In this document: in pieces, positions 1 to 11,976 of the stretch
How positions within the stretch are numbered: position 1 is the stretch's first letter
Layout of the letters: each line of letters starts with the position of its first letter
NCBI RefSeq assembly: GCF_011745365.1
Contig: NW_024468914.1
Coordinates: forward strand, 2,378,001-2,442,000
From: Cryphonectria parasitica EP155
Taxonomy: Eukaryota; Ascomycota; Sordariomycetes; Diaporthales; Cryphonectriaceae
Direction of reading: 5' to 3'
DNA length: 64,000 bases
Notes under the pieces: generated by a model
The model's database searches: none
What the model was told of the DNA's origin: nothing
Seen by the model: the letters and a program-made list of their open reading frames with translations, nothing else
Made by a program: the position numbers and the translations under genes

Positions 1-8
1 TAGAATAG

Positions 9-40
<32 letters not shown>

Positions 41-2034
41 GCAGGATTAGAGTATACAGGAATGCGGATCGCGTTGGGCGTGATAGAAGCGGTTCGGGAG
101 CATGGTATCTCCCTCTGTCCTCTGTGACCTCCATAGAGAAAGAAAGAAAAGATAGAAGGGGGCCATGTTCATTTAGAATAGAGAGGGACCAGGATCCCCA
201 TCTACATATAAGAACCAAGACGGCTTCGCTGCCACTTTCACTCTGCTCGGGGGATTGGCTAACATGCTACGACGGCATGTTAAAGAGTGTGTGGATGCTT
301 GTCCGCTCTTGCCCTCTTCGCAGCCGTGAAGCAGTCAGTTGTTGCGCTTGCTAGGGAGACGAGGGATGGAGAGACAACCTGTCAGGTCAGACGCCAAAGT
401 CTGTGATGATGCACCGCAATGTTGACGTGGTCGTGAAAAATATTGCAAGGATGAGGGTCCGAGAGTCAGTCTATCAGACCAGGGGGATGACGCTCCTACA
501 CTCCTTCAACAGATCCCAACGATCACGCTTGCCACGATGCTAGAAGACAAGCTACGTGAGACGAAATCAGGATGATCCACGGTTGGTAGGGTTGCTCTGC
601 CATCTCAAGTGATAGGATGGAAGAAGCTTCTTTGCCGGTTTTCCGTGATGCCTTTGGTTCGCTGCAGCCGCCAGCGAGCGTCATATGTATGAAACCCTGC
701 ACGGTCGTGAAATCTCTCGAAGATCGTGTCAAACCCAGCCACGGTAATGACCAAGTTTTAAAAAGATCTCACCCAGCCGCTGCCAGTGCTTATAGCATAG
801 CTTATTGGTGAACTCGCATTCCCATACGGTCGGGGACGAGATCGCTCTGACTGGAAATCATGACAGCCAGTGCCACAAACACGGAAGCACGGGAAGCGGT
901 GGTTTAGGCTGTCTGATCTTCCAAATGCCGGGAACCTGAGACGACCACCGCCCACAAGCCTGGGCGATCTGCTTCGAAAGGGGAAATACAGAAATAAATA
1001 AGGAAGGAAGGAAGGGAAAAATACCCTAGCTGGACGAACATGCATGCAGCATTAGCGAGGGCCAAGCTTCGCGGGGAGAACCACATGCTTGAGGGGGAGA
1101 GGGGGTTGGGAATGCCCCTCCCCCAGGTCCGCGGGTTTGTTCTGTGGGCGGTCTGGGGCTGATCATGTACGAGCCGTCACACCTCGCGTTTCACATGCCC
1201 ACGTATCGCCCAGGACCTCGATTAAGCATCTTTGGAGAGAGTGAGAGATGACAGCACTGAACAAAACTTGTGTGGAACCTGTCTTTTTCTCCATGGTGAA
1301 ATATTTTATGGTGGATTAGAAACCTAGACCGTTCAGGTTGGGACGTCGAAACTCTGCTGTTTTACCCATCCAACCTTTAGATGACAGTTCTTGGCTTCAC
1401 CAAACAAACAGTCTGCGGTTCATTCAGTCTTCCTGATCAATGCCAAGAATTTAACTTGTAAGCAAAAATAAGTAGATTAATCAAGTTGAATTATCGATGT
1501 CTATCAATGTTCTATCCGGCTTTCGATACTGCTAATTATATCGTAGTGTGGCCGTTGCGTGCGTGCTGAAGCACGCGCCTAACTGCAGATCATGCGCCAC
1601 ACCACGTCTGTGATTCTCCTTCAGCTTCCCTCGGCCTAGGGAACAGCCACCAAGTCTACCACAGCGTTTTGCCTTGATTTTCTTTGAACACAACCCCCCC
1701 CCCCCTCCTCCCCTGCCCTTGTTCCCAGCAACCTGGAATGGATGATTGACATCCGAAACTGGCGGCAAACATCGTCCCGAGCTTGGGGCGATGGTGACAG
1801 CCATGCAAGCCCTGAACTTCTAACGGCACGGTCATTCGTATACAAATATCAAATTTCCTTCTTCGACCTGCCACTTATTGTTCTTCATGCTTTCCTGTCT
1901 TTGTCCCAGTGCCTAGTTTCTGTCCAGACCAACAACTTCTGTCTTTCACTCTTTTTCCCCATTTCTCACCCAAAAGAATTCTTAATATCTGCCCGTCGCC
2001 GGCCGACAATCCTTTCACACACAACTCAGTCAAG
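1..2034. other. Gene-poor stretch with a GAA repeat at its left end
   Basis: A (GAA)n microsatellite occupies roughly 7-38 and a C-run lies near 1691-1702. Reading both strands I found no exon chain resembling a known protein. The short open frames have no family features, and many open only from non-ATG codons. The last 200 bases, which are pyrimidine-rich, are probably the promoter and leader of the small secreted protein gene at 2035. Confidence 0.5.
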
Positions 2035-2309
2035 ATGCAGTTCTCACTCCTGACCTTTGCCACTCTCTTCTCTGCGGCTATGGCCTCTTATGGTGAGTCT
2101 GCTTCTCTATATATGTCACGCGTGAGGGAGAATATGACGACGACGACGGGATTGTGAGCACGATGCTGATGGCGGATTAAATGTGTCTAGTCCCGCGCCA
2201 AAACAGCCAGCCTACCGTTCAGGACGCCGCCATGACTGACGCGAACGGTAACGTCATCGCCTTCGACTCTGCGAATGTCTACATGGCCTCTGTCGCCAAG
2301 GGAATTTAA
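2035..2309 (+). CDS. Small secreted protein, 58 aa, two exons
   Basis: Two exons, 2035-2092 and 2191-2309, join across a 98-nt intron with a GTGAGT donor and a TCTAG acceptor. The product is about 58 residues. It starts with a typical signal peptide (MQFSLLTFATLFSAAMAS), followed by a mature part of about 40 residues with no cysteine, rich in Ala, Asn, Asp and Val, ending MASVAKGI. The start sits in CAAGATGC after a pyrimidine-rich leader. I do not recognise the family. Small secreted peptides of this size are common in filamentous fungi and include signalling, surface and effector-like proteins, but nothing here points to one role. The intact splice signals and the good signal peptide argue that it is real. 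Confidence 0.65.
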
Positions 2310-3632
2310 ATCAGCTTCCCTTCTTTCGAGATGTAAGAGGCTATCGTTTGATAGACTACTGCAGGACGTGGTTCTACGGTGGTGAGAATTGGTGCTAGGG
2401 GGGATCGGTGAGATGGTTGTTTATGGTGTCATGATACCAAGACACGACGGGATAATGAGCCAAGCACGTGGTTGTGTTGCAGCCATGCACATCGACCGTA
2501 TCACGATAATATTCTATAGTGACGGCTCGGTCGGGTGATCTTGGTTTGGATGAATTGGAATCGATGCGAAACTACTTCGAGGCAAATATTATAAGATTCC
2601 AGAATTCTATAGGCAGATGACGCAATGCCCTTAATATGTAGCACTGCCTGACCCTCAATTCGTGCATCTTTTCTTGACGATCGATTCAAAGAGCAATCCG
2701 TTGGTGCTACCTTGAGGACTTAACACATGTAAATTTTCTATCTTTTTCGGGTTCCTCGCCCTTGATGCTGGCTCGACGGTCTCTGCTGGGATCGTTTCAC
2801 TAACAATATTATGACATGCGCTCTGATTGAAAGCTTAGCAGAAGCATACCAATGTGTCTCGTAGAATTTTCGAACCTTTCTCCCCCGGCTCGCACATTAC
2901 AGCGCACTGCGGCACAGTGCCCAGCACAGCAAAGGATACTAACAGCCAAGGTCCACGACTCTGGCACCTAGCAGGACGAGAAAGTAAAGAGGGCAGATAG
3001 CAGGATACCAACCTAGGGTGGAGGTTTGTGTCGAGTCCGTCATTCCAACTGCGATGTGCTCCTGGCGCCTACCGCATATAACTATCTCCCAGGTCTAGGA
3101 ATTCTCCAATAAGCAGTTCAACCGTTCCGGACAGCTCCTTGTCGCAGTTCCGCACAATATGGGAGTATCCTATATCGCATGTGCTAGCCATTGCACAAGA
3201 AGTTGCCTTGGATCTACTGTACATCCACCCAGAAGTCTTATGACTCTTGCCTGTCAGGAATTTAAAAGACTATACCGTCTAAACTCTTGAATCTTGTCAG
3301 GATCGATACACGAGGGAGAGGTGGTTGTCGATATAGGATCAAAAGGTGTGGGGGACAGAGAATTCTGGGCTGCATTTGACGACGTGGCGTACAAGTGAAC
3401 AGTCAGCGAACAGGGTACGGGCTTGGACTGGTGAGCTTACCCAAAGGCTGTCAGTTCGTCTTGGCTTCACCCTTTGCAAGGCTACTAGACCCCAGCACCA
3501 CGATGAGGTGCGAACTGTTCGCTGGGGGGACATCTGTTGAAGATGCCCCCACCGCTCTGTTCGGTCAAGCGGTGGAGGAGTTTTTTTCCGGAACCCCCCT
3601 AACATGAGGCGAACCTCAGGTTACATCAAGAT
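2310..3632. other. Intergenic stretch, nothing clear
   Basis: I see no exon chain or RNA gene. Short overlapping open frames at 3339-3607 on both strands have no recognisable composition or family features and look accidental. Confidence 0.4.
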
Positions 3633-3971
3633 CTACAGATCCTGGGGGGAGTGTGCTCTCATGTCAAAGTCTGACGACCTGCTAAGGAGACTGTCCTTCG
3701 ACAGTTCACCGAGGCGACGCACAACCTCCAGATTCATGTCTGCATTCAAGTAGATGCCTTCCGTCATTGCTGTCAGGATAGTGTTGTGACATCGCTGTTC
3801 AACTAGGATCGAGGACAGAGTCTGGGCAAGATTGTTCCCATCTATGGGCTGTACTGCACAAGGGCGAAAGAGACGGATAATATGGGGCACAATGGTAACT
3901 AAAAGTGCCAAAATCCCTGCGGCCGCTCCTACGAACGTCCACACTCCAGCTGGTGAGTTGAAGAAGTCCAT
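3633..3971 (-). CDS. Possible small single-span membrane protein, 112 aa
   Basis: An ATG-initiated frame of 112 codons. Residues about 9-33 form one hydrophobic segment (VWTFVGAAAGILALLVTIVP) ending at basic residues, followed by a hydrophilic tail of about 75 residues with two Cys. This would give a short exposed N terminus and a soluble C-terminal domain. I recognise no family. A second short minus-strand frame upstream (4166-4351) could be another exon or an independent accident; no convincing splice joins them. The coherent amphipathic tail favours a real gene, but a chance frame cannot be excluded. Confidence 0.35.
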   Translation of the reverse strand: MDFFNSPAGVWTFVGAAAGILALLVTIVPHIIRLFRPCAVQPIDGNNLAQTLSSILVEQRCHNTILTAMTEGIYLNADMNLEVVRRLGELSKDSLLSRSSDFDMRAHSPQDL

Positions 3972-4695
3972 TATATGGGATGTCAGAAACGAAAAGGCTG
4001 GAAAGGTGAGGAAGAAAGGTGAGGAAGAAAGGAGAGGAGAGAAAACGAGAGCGGACCCTCAATCGAGCTTTAGTACTGGCGGGAGACATCCTCCTAAGAG
4101 GGCAGCAACTTCCTCTGTTCTCCTTCAGACCAGAAGGTGGGACTCATGCTCGACAGTTGGAACTTCTAGGTTTGGGAAGCTGGATGGGGAGGCAGGTTCA
4201 ACCAACTGGCTCGAAGTGAAGGAATAGGCATGTCGTTCAGGAGACAGTTGAAACCTACAAAACCCTCGAGCACAGCTCTCAATCGTTCATGAACATGGCC
4301 AGATCGAATGATCTGATCTTCTACGGGTTGGAACATCATCAACGCCAACAAAACTGCAAACTTGTAAAGTCGTAAGAGAACGCAGACGAGCTGGCGACTG
4401 TTGATAGGGAAGCGCTTCTGCTCCCATGTTACTATCTTCAGTTCAGTTGGGTACCTTGTCTTGGATTAGTAGGCTCTGTGGGACGAGCGCTACCTGACTT
4501 AAGTCACTCTTCCTCAGCTTTCCTTACGTGTCTTTGAACGATCTTTGGCTTAGTCAGGTTTGGGCTGTCAAGTAAGTACCTAGAGCCACAAGTCAAGTTC
4601 TGGCAAGCTCGAGAGCACCCCGCCCTTTCCTCTAATCTCACTTCCCTGAAGACTTCGCTTGCCATTCACTCTGCACTCTATCAAACTTTTTCATC
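3972..4695. other. Intergenic, promoter side of the F-box-like gene
   Basis: A purine-rich stretch lies near 3995-4060. No supported gene. The right part is the presumed promoter of the gene starting at 4696, with a short TTTTTCATC leader directly before the ATG. Confidence 0.35.
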
Positions 4696-5768
4696 ATGGG
4701 CCAGTCGAGTTCGTGCTGCTTAACACGCATCAGGCGCCACCATGCAGCTTCGCCATCACTCCTCTTGCAGCTACCTATCGAGATGCTCCTGCTGATAGTA
4801 CAACAGCTCCATGAGACCCCGGAATGCATTTTCGCTCTTGCATTGACATGCAAGACTTTGCATATGATACTCATCCCAGAGGAGCCAGTTCTCGAACCCC
4901 TGGCACGCGACTCTCTCCTACTTCTTCTTGAAAAAGACGCTGAAGTTGGCAGCCAGTTCTACTTCTGCCCTATATGCCATAAGCTGCACCGCTTTTCGCC
5001 GTCATATAGTCCGCTGACCCACGAGCATACGATGTATAACAGCCAAATCAGATACTTACGTCCCTGTTATACTAACACATCTTTTCGCTTGGGGGCTGGG
5101 CAATACATATTGGGCTATCATCACGCCCGTCTTGTTCTGAACCGACATTCTATGGCGCACCTTGCGGCTTACCTCTTCACAACCTGAACACGGCCTCTGT
5201 GCACGACTTGGTGGTTCCTCACTGGGAACAGAGCTGGTCTGCTAGAGTCATCGATGATGAGCTGTTCCTCTGCGCGACGCACACGGCTAACAGTTACGGC
5301 ATACCTGACTGTTCTCTTCGATCTACCATCGACCAAAGATACACATACTTCATCTGTCATCATGTCGATCCGAGCTACAAAATTACTGCTCTCAAGATGC
5401 CCAAACCGCCGTCCTGCGACGCCGGGGAGCAATTTTCCGAGTGTCGAGACGTTGTCGAATCGTGCACCATGTGTCTCACCGACCATTGCACGACCATCGA
5501 GCGGAAGAGGGCTCCAAAGCAAGTATTGCGCAACTATTTCTTTGGAGACCGACATTGGCCTGTGAGCACGGGTTGGATCATCACCATCGTCGCCTACTAT
5601 CAGTTAGGAAGGTGCCGTTCTCCCTTTGATTGGAAGTGGAGAGCCATAACAGGATTGACCCGACCAGACTGGGGGAATTGGAGGGACAATGACCGTTACC
5701 CACCCGGCTCAATAAGGGAGAAATGGCTACTATCAACAAGCCAGCAGATATCAGAAGACATGCAATAG
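4696..5768 (+). pseudogene. F-box-like protein broken by a one-base frameshift
   Basis: Two overlapping frames make one protein of about 357 aa. The first (4696-5187) begins MGQSSSCC, then has an F-box-like helix region at about residues 23-60 (LLLQLPIEMLLLIVQQL... CKTLHMIL) and a CPICHKLH cysteine/histidine motif near residue 94. The second frame is open to 5768 and continues the same protein (LNTASVHDLVVPHWEQSW), with a CTMCLTDHC cluster. The switch falls in the CATTCTATG around 5145-5154: one additional T there would restore one continuous frame, and no intron signals fit. F-box proteins normally recruit substrates to SCF ubiquitin ligases, but only the F-box-like part supports that here. 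Either the gene is disabled or the assembly lost one base in a T run. Only two frames and no other stops suggests a recent break. Confidence 0.65.
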
Positions 5769-8205
5769 ACCTTGTGAGGATGTCGCCGTGTAAATCAACG
5801 GCGCTCCGGCGGCAGCCCCTTGGTTATCGCCAACTTGCCATCCCTCTCTCTCCCGAGCCTCAGTCCGGAGCCTCAGACGTGTCGGGCAGTTCTAGGAGGC
5901 GGTAGAGTCGGCAGCAGTGAATGCTATAGACAAAACACCCCAGATAATTTGGCAGGAGATAACGACAAACAGCACAGGAGTAGAGCCACCATGTCTCATA
6001 TTTCTTAGGGCTGCAGCAACAACTCGAAGAGGAAGTCGACCAGGGAGGCTCGCTTGTTCTCAGTGGGATGTTAGAGATATAGGAACAGCTTCCATCGCGC
6101 TTAGAATGGAGAAGGTGATTGGTGGGTGCCGCGGCCAGACGGAATGCCCGACACCGGCACAGGAATCTCAGGGGATAAGTTCCGGTGATAATACAGGAGT
6201 AACAATGCTTACTTTGCAGTGCGAAGTCCCACCTCGAGACGAAAAACCCTGGGCTGTAGATTCATCGCTTTTGATCGCTTTCTTCTCTTGTCTTCTTATC
6301 ATAGATCTGCAAAAAATGGAGATGCTCATCCTCAAAGCCACGCCACACTGCTGTAGTCACCAGTCAAAGCCATGCAGCCCGAGCACGTTCACGTTTTCTA
6401 TTTATAGACAACTCGGCAGGGGAAGCCGACGCCTCTAACCCGTGAGAAATGAGCCTCATTCAATGACGAGACCGCGGCTGATCGGCAAACACGCGAAAGC
6501 GCAAAAAACGAAAAAGAAAAGAAGAAAAAAGCGGATCGCCTACCGGAGATGGATTATGGTTTCCACAGGGTTGGCCGCTAATAACAAAGTTGTGCGCTGT
6601 CATCTGCAGATTGGCCCAACCAACCGCCCCAACGCGATTATCCTTCCTGACAGGATTGTACTATGATAACTGTGAATTTAACAAAAGAAAATTATTTCCG
6701 ATACCTGGCTCTTTCCCTGTCCTTCCTTTCGATGTTCCTGAATCGTGAGGCCCACGTCCAAAAGACCGAGGATGCCTGGGAGCTAGTAATTAATTTACTA
6801 GTAGCGAGGAGGCCTGATGCCCTCCGAGCTCCTCTGTGGGTCCCCTTTGACCCTTTCTGCGGTGGGAAGGAAACGAATAGGGTGAGGTGTCCAATGGGGC
6901 TTCTGTTTGTGTTTCTTGTTTAGCATTTCTCCACGAGTGTCTTCAACGTCTTCGCCGGCGGGGCGGATTTTCTTCCAGGATCACACCGGTCAGGCAGAGA
7001 CGCAAACAAAGGAAAAGTAGTACACAGTGACTCTAAGCGGCCACCGCTATGGAGTTCAGAGGAATCAACGCGCCACTTGATGGCTCAGCCGCAGTCAATT
7101 TTCGTTTGCTCAGTACGTACTCTTCGGCAGAAAGTCCGAACATCAGGATACTTACTCGTCACGAGATCGGATCGTGTCGATGCGCGTCCCCCCCTCAGAC
7201 TGCATACGTTCTCGAGCTTCTTTCTCCTCTCAGTCTCCCTCTCTCTCGCTTGGGGACCCAGCAAAACCAGCTTGCGCGTTCGTTTTGTCAAACGTCGTGA
7301 TGGGGTCAGCCCCCTGGACCACCGGACCTCCCAGCGCCCAGAGCGTCCGCTCATTGCCCGCCGTATTCACAACCCACACACCTGCCTTATTGTCTCCGTT
7401 CTCAGTGCTTCTCTGACTCTCCCTCATCTCCCTACCGCTGTGTGAGCTGATGAATACTATGCTAGTATGTACTTTCCTAGCTAGGGGACCCTCCCCCTTC
7501 CCCCTCTTCCTCAGCCCCATTCCCCCCGGTGGGTGGCTCGGTCTTGGGCCCATGCACGTCGTTCGACAGTCCCTCCCTGGCCGTGCAATTGCTCAGCTGC
7601 CCGCCCCCGGTGTGTGTTGGCCATAGCTCAGGAAAATCCCCCTCAGTGCCCGATCAATCTCGTTCCGCCTGTGGGCTCGCCGCCCCTTCGCTGTGGCCGA
7701 CATTCTCTCTCTCGGTGGGCTGTGTCATGTACAATTGCTCGTTCATTCTAGAAAATCTGGGGATGTCATGGTTGTTGTCCTTCCGTCGGGCCCGGAGCCT
7801 AGGACACTGCCCTGCCGGGGCCTAGAGTATATGAATTTCATCCGCCCTTCCTTTGAGGATTTGAAGTCACCGCCCTTTTTTCTACTTGATCTTCCTTGCT
7901 CCTTTTCTCCTCGTCATATCAACGAAAATAAACAATATTATATTTCCTGCTTCCGAAAATCAGCTCTTTTCTTCTTCTTCTCGAGATTACTTGCAGCACC
8001 CGGAGATCCGTCGAGACCCTGAATAGGCGCCGACCAGCTCAAATTTGTTCTACACCAATAGATTAAGAAATTTTGCCATCATTAAGACGAGACGACGAGC
8101 GTTTATATCGGTATTCAGTATACTTAACAGGTAAAGGTTTTAAAAAGAAGAGGAAGAAGAGAAGCTGGCTCAGCTACTTGAAGGAGGGCATAAGAGGTGC
8201 CCACG
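5769..8205. other. 2.4-kb intergenic region with a pyrimidine-rich right half
   Basis: I find no exon chain. The 173-codon frame at 5917-6438 has no family features and atypical composition. From about 7180 to 8000 the plus strand is rich in CT tracts, as expected for the promoter and long 5' leader of the membrane protein gene starting at 8206. Confidence 0.45.
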
Positions 8206-10116
8206 ATGGTGAAGCATCGCGACCAGGCCAAATTCGACCGAGCCGGCTGGAGGCTGAGGGTGCTCCTGCCATGCTGGATCACCCAGATCTCGCTGCTGCT
8301 CGTCCTGATTGGCACATCGGCCTACCTCTTCGCCCATGCCATCGAAGACTCGATCGAAGTGCGGGCAACCGCCATAGCGTAAGTCATTTTCGCATATATA
8401 TATGTTGCATACGTGCTAACAGAAAGAACCAGGTGGGAGTGCATCAACATCGGCATCAGCGTCATTTCCGTCCTGCTCACTGCCTATGAGATCTTCCGCA
8501 CTATGACCGAGGTGCTGACGCCCAAGACGATGCTGGTGACCAACCTGGTGAAACTCGGCGGTATTGTGCTCTCCATGATCATGGACGGTATGGTGACCGG
8601 GACGTCGCTTAACGCCTGGTCAGACGGAACCCTCGTCATCCACAGCCTCCTAGTGTAAGCAAGACTCATAATTTGGCTTTTTCTATCCGGTCAAAGCCGT
8701 TCGAGACTCTGTTGGGCTGACGTCAGATTTCACAAATGAAACAGGATCTCTGTCCTTTATATGGGCTCCTATGCCGCCTGGAAGTGGAAGCGCCTGGCTC
8801 AGTACGACGACTATCATCTACCAGGCAACGTGAACCCATACGGCTTCAAGAGCGACATGAAGAAGACAGGAAAACGAGGACTCCACAGCCATGTGCGCAT
8901 CCTCTCTGAAGATCTAGACTGGGACCCGGACCTGGAGATGGGCAACAGCGTCGAGATTATTGGAAATGCTTCACCCGGTGGAGGCGCCGCCGTCATGGCC
9001 CCTTCGCCAGGCGAGCCCACGCCCACGACCCCCGAGCCGTTTGTCACGAGAGAGCGAGGCTCGTCGTTCACCAACCTCGGAGGACGCAAGATCTTCAGCA
9101 TGGGCAATGACCCTCTCATTGCTCCTACGAGTAGCAACGCAGACGACAACGAAGGAACCCGCAGCCGTGCGAACTCGGGATCAGCCCTCATGGCCGTTGA
9201 CACCGCCTACGACCCAGCAGCAGAAGCAGCAGCAGCAAGCCAGGTTTCTGCTTCCTCTTCTTCTTCGTCCCCACCACCGCCCGCCCAGCCAACTCTCCCA
9301 CAGAGACCCGCCTCCTACATCTCCATCACCGGCTCCGGGGTCGGCCGCCGCGCCTCGTACAACCACGCCCGCGACACCTCCTTTGACGAGTACGTCGCCA
9401 ACCAGCAGAAGCAGAAGCGCCGCGTCAGCCAGCGCATGAGCCTGGGGTCCAACTCCAGCTGGACCTCGTCCTCACCGCCCAACAACAGCAACCGGAGCTC
9501 GGCGGCCTCCGGTTCTTCACCCGTGACGTCGCCGCCTGCGTCGCGCGAGAGATCAAGCTCAGGCGCCGCGGCGAATAAAAGGAGCAGCAGGGCCGACTCG
9601 CTGGCCGCGTACCGCCTGTCGCTGAACCTCAAGAGCGACATCGATGATGCCCTGAGCGCCGAGTTCGGCTGGGGCTCGCACAGCAGGTCGTCGAGCCAGG
9701 ACAGCATCATGGTCGGCGGCCAGCCCGGCGCGATCGCGGTGGGCGGCGGGGCGGTGCAGAATGTCAAGAGCGTGCGGGACTCGATAGGACGGGCGCCCAG
9801 CGATGGAAGCGAGAGGGGTGCGCTGGGGATCGTGCCGGAGGGCCCTGAGGACGACAACCGCCGCCACGACGGCGAGGACGAGGACGAGGAGGCTGGGGAT
9901 AGCAGGAGGAGGAGGAGGCAGAATGTGGACGAGGCGAGCAGGGCGTTACTGGGTGAGAGCAGCATGTTGGTGCCGGATCATCAACATCCAGAGCTGCTGA
10001 GACCAGGGAGGCCAAAGAGTGAGCAGATTGCGTTTGTGGTCACGCCGCCGCCAAAATCGCCCGTGACGAGTGTTGGCGCGAGAGGGACTTGGGGCAGCGC
10101 GTATTCTCGATATTGA
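8206..10116 (+). CDS. Integral membrane protein with long Ser-rich tail, about 588 aa
   Basis: Three exons: 8206-8378, 8433-8654 and about 8745-10116. Intron 1 has GTAAGT, a GTGCTAAC branch-like site and ACCAG; intron 2 has GTAAGC and ACAG (the exon 3 edge may be off by one base). The first 180 residues hold about four hydrophobic segments: WITQISLLLVLIGTSAYLFA, CINIGISVISVLLTAY, LVTNLVKLGGIVLSMIMDG and a fourth near the start of exon 3. After that the chain is hydrophilic: about 400 residues with Ser, Pro, Gln and Ala runs, basic and acidic clusters (DGEDEDEEAGDSRRRRR) and no folded domain that I recognise. The architecture is four membrane spans plus a long disordered cytoplasmic tail with many possible phosphorylation sites. 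The intron positions and clear membrane segments make the model solid; function is unknown. Confidence 0.8.
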
Positions 10117-10332
10117 AAAACATATGAGAGAAAGAAAGAAAGACAGAGAAAGAGAGGTAAAACAGTACTGGGCGGCGAGCAGCGTGAGATAGTTAGATTG
10201 ATACCCATTCTATAAGTCATAGAGGCATCGCCAAAAATAGAACGAACCAAAGCGAATGTTTTTGATCAGGCTGCTAGCTGTTCAATTTGACGGAAATCAT
10301 TACCGGGAAGACTTTCATACTTGATTGGCATA

Positions 10333-11352
10333 TTATTGCAAGCTCTGTACAAGTTGCACGACTTTTTTCGAGAACAAGTCGATATCCCCTGGGAATCGAG
10401 CACTGATATAGTTGTAGGTGTCGTCCTCAACGACAAAGCTGTTCACACGTCAGTCATCAGTTCGCAGAAAATCTACTCAAGCAAATGTTCCAAAATAGGG
10501 ACTCACGGTGAAGGCAAAAGACTCCCTTGAAACAAGCTCTTCTCCCTCAGAGCCTTCTTGACAGAAACCTCCACGTCCTCACTCCCGCTTCCATACGTCT
10601 TGTAGTAATCCCCCAGCCACAGTCTCGTGCCCCAGTACGCGACCTTCTCGAAGCCGGCGGGGAGCGCAGTCGTCTTGCACTCGTACAGGACAGACTTGCC
10701 CGTATCTGGGTTGATGGTGTTGGTGAGGACGAGCGGGCCGTGACATATTGCTGCGATGGCTTTCTGCTTGGGCTGAGCAGCAGGGGAGGGTGAGGCAGGT
10801 GTGGAAGCATGTTTGCGCGTCAGGGGAAAGTATTGCGCCAAGTGCTTATGCACGGTGGGTGAGTCGATGATCTGCTGCACCGCCTTGTCGTGGCCACCGG
10901 GGAGATAGACCAGATCGAAGGCGGTCAGGTCAAAGTCAGGGCTTATCCATGAGAGCGGTGTCTGGTGTTCTGGGGAGGCGACCATGGCGTTGTATTGAGA
11001 GATGACGGGTTTGCTGGCGCCCTGGGCAGAAACGCCTTGTGAGCGTGGTTTCATTGACGGGCATAATAAGCACTTCAAACCATGGAAAAGGACGTACAAG
11101 AAGCTTCTGCGTCAGGCCTTCGAGGAGCAGCTTGTCACATGCCGGGGCTGCACCTTTCTCTGTAGCAAAGGACACACCGAAGCCCGCCTTTTTGAAAGCT
11201 GTATAGGGAACTGCGGCTTCTAGAGCAGGGAGTCAGCTTATGTATTGATGAGAGACAAGCTATCGTAGATGATGTCCAGCGGGCGTTAACATACCCGTGG
11301 GCTCATGACCGTAATCGGCCATCAAAATACAAACTTTTCGCACGGTTGTCAT
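10333..11352 (-). CDS. DJ-1/PfpI (class I GATase-like) family protein, 266 aa
   Basis: Four exons on the minus strand: 11352-11295, 11219-11098, 11021-10507 and 10438-10333, with introns of 75, 76 and 68 nt (GTATGT, GTACGT and GTGAGT donors, all AG acceptors) giving one frame of 266 codons. The family signature is the nucleophile elbow AICHGP with Cys at about residue 153. Residues about 99-105 read VYLPGGH, and an early acidic residue (about Glu17, in GHEPTG) sits where this superfamily keeps its active-site acid. Members act as Hsp31/glyoxalase III-type enzymes, protein deglycases or redox-protective proteins; which applies here cannot be read from sequence. The length matches Hsp31-like fungal proteins better than the shorter DJ-1 core. 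The gene is convergent with the membrane protein gene, with 216 bp between the stops. Older single-exon calls that end at the third exon would lose the last 35 residues. Confidence 0.88.
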
Positions 11353-11976
11353 GATCTCAAAACCGACAGTTTGGTTATGACTATTATGAGTTTGGATCAG
11401 TGAATGTAAATCGAAAAAACGGGATTCTGCGTAGACGATGTTGTATTTGGAAAGAGAATGAAGGACGACAATAGATCCTGCTGAGGCTATCAAGCTAATG
11501 ATCTGTCTGCCTGATTTATAGGAGACTTGCGCCTAGGCTAAACTGCTTTGAGTAGCAACACCAAATTGAAGATAGACACCCATACAGTTTTCACTCATTG
11601 GTTGGGATACGAGATTGGAATTGAAGATCAGTGAACAAGAAACGGAGCCCGAGCATCTATTCTGTCCGCCAGCTGGAGGCAGTGACGAAGTCTTATTTAC
11701 AGCCTCGTAATGTCTTTGTTTCCCACTCTTCCAGACAACAATTAGGACTCGAGCATGTGAATTTGCTTGGGGATTATTTTGTAAAAAATTGAGCCGCCAG
11801 GGAAAATTTCCAGCCCATGAAATCCTATCGCTAGCATTTGGATTATCGAGTTAGACAGGTCTCGGTGAGATCGAAGCATGAAATAACAGCAGATACTCTT
11901 CCCTGGGCCTGAAGTCACCGTAGAGTAATAAGTAATTCAACCTAACTATACTCTCCTACGCTTTCCCCCACCCCTC
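11353..11976. other. Promoter region of the DJ-1 gene and downstream flank of the acidic protein gene
   Basis: No gene seen. The stretch is moderately AT-rich. Its left part is the presumed promoter of the minus-strand DJ-1/PfpI gene and its right part carries the 3' flank of the minus-strand gene at 11977. Confidence 0.4.

Noticed and set aside
2118..2123. ACGCGT cell-cycle site in the secreted-protein intron
   Set aside because: Inside an intron of an unrelated gene; the hexamer is expected by chance several times in this window. The same applies to 44981-44986 in a coding exon.
5917..6438. 173-codon frame on the plus strand
   Set aside because: No family features, atypical composition, no good context and no supporting neighbours.
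9315..9965. 216-codon frame on the minus strand
   Set aside because: Antisense shadow of the Ser/Pro-rich tail of the membrane protein; its repeats mirror the real coding strand.
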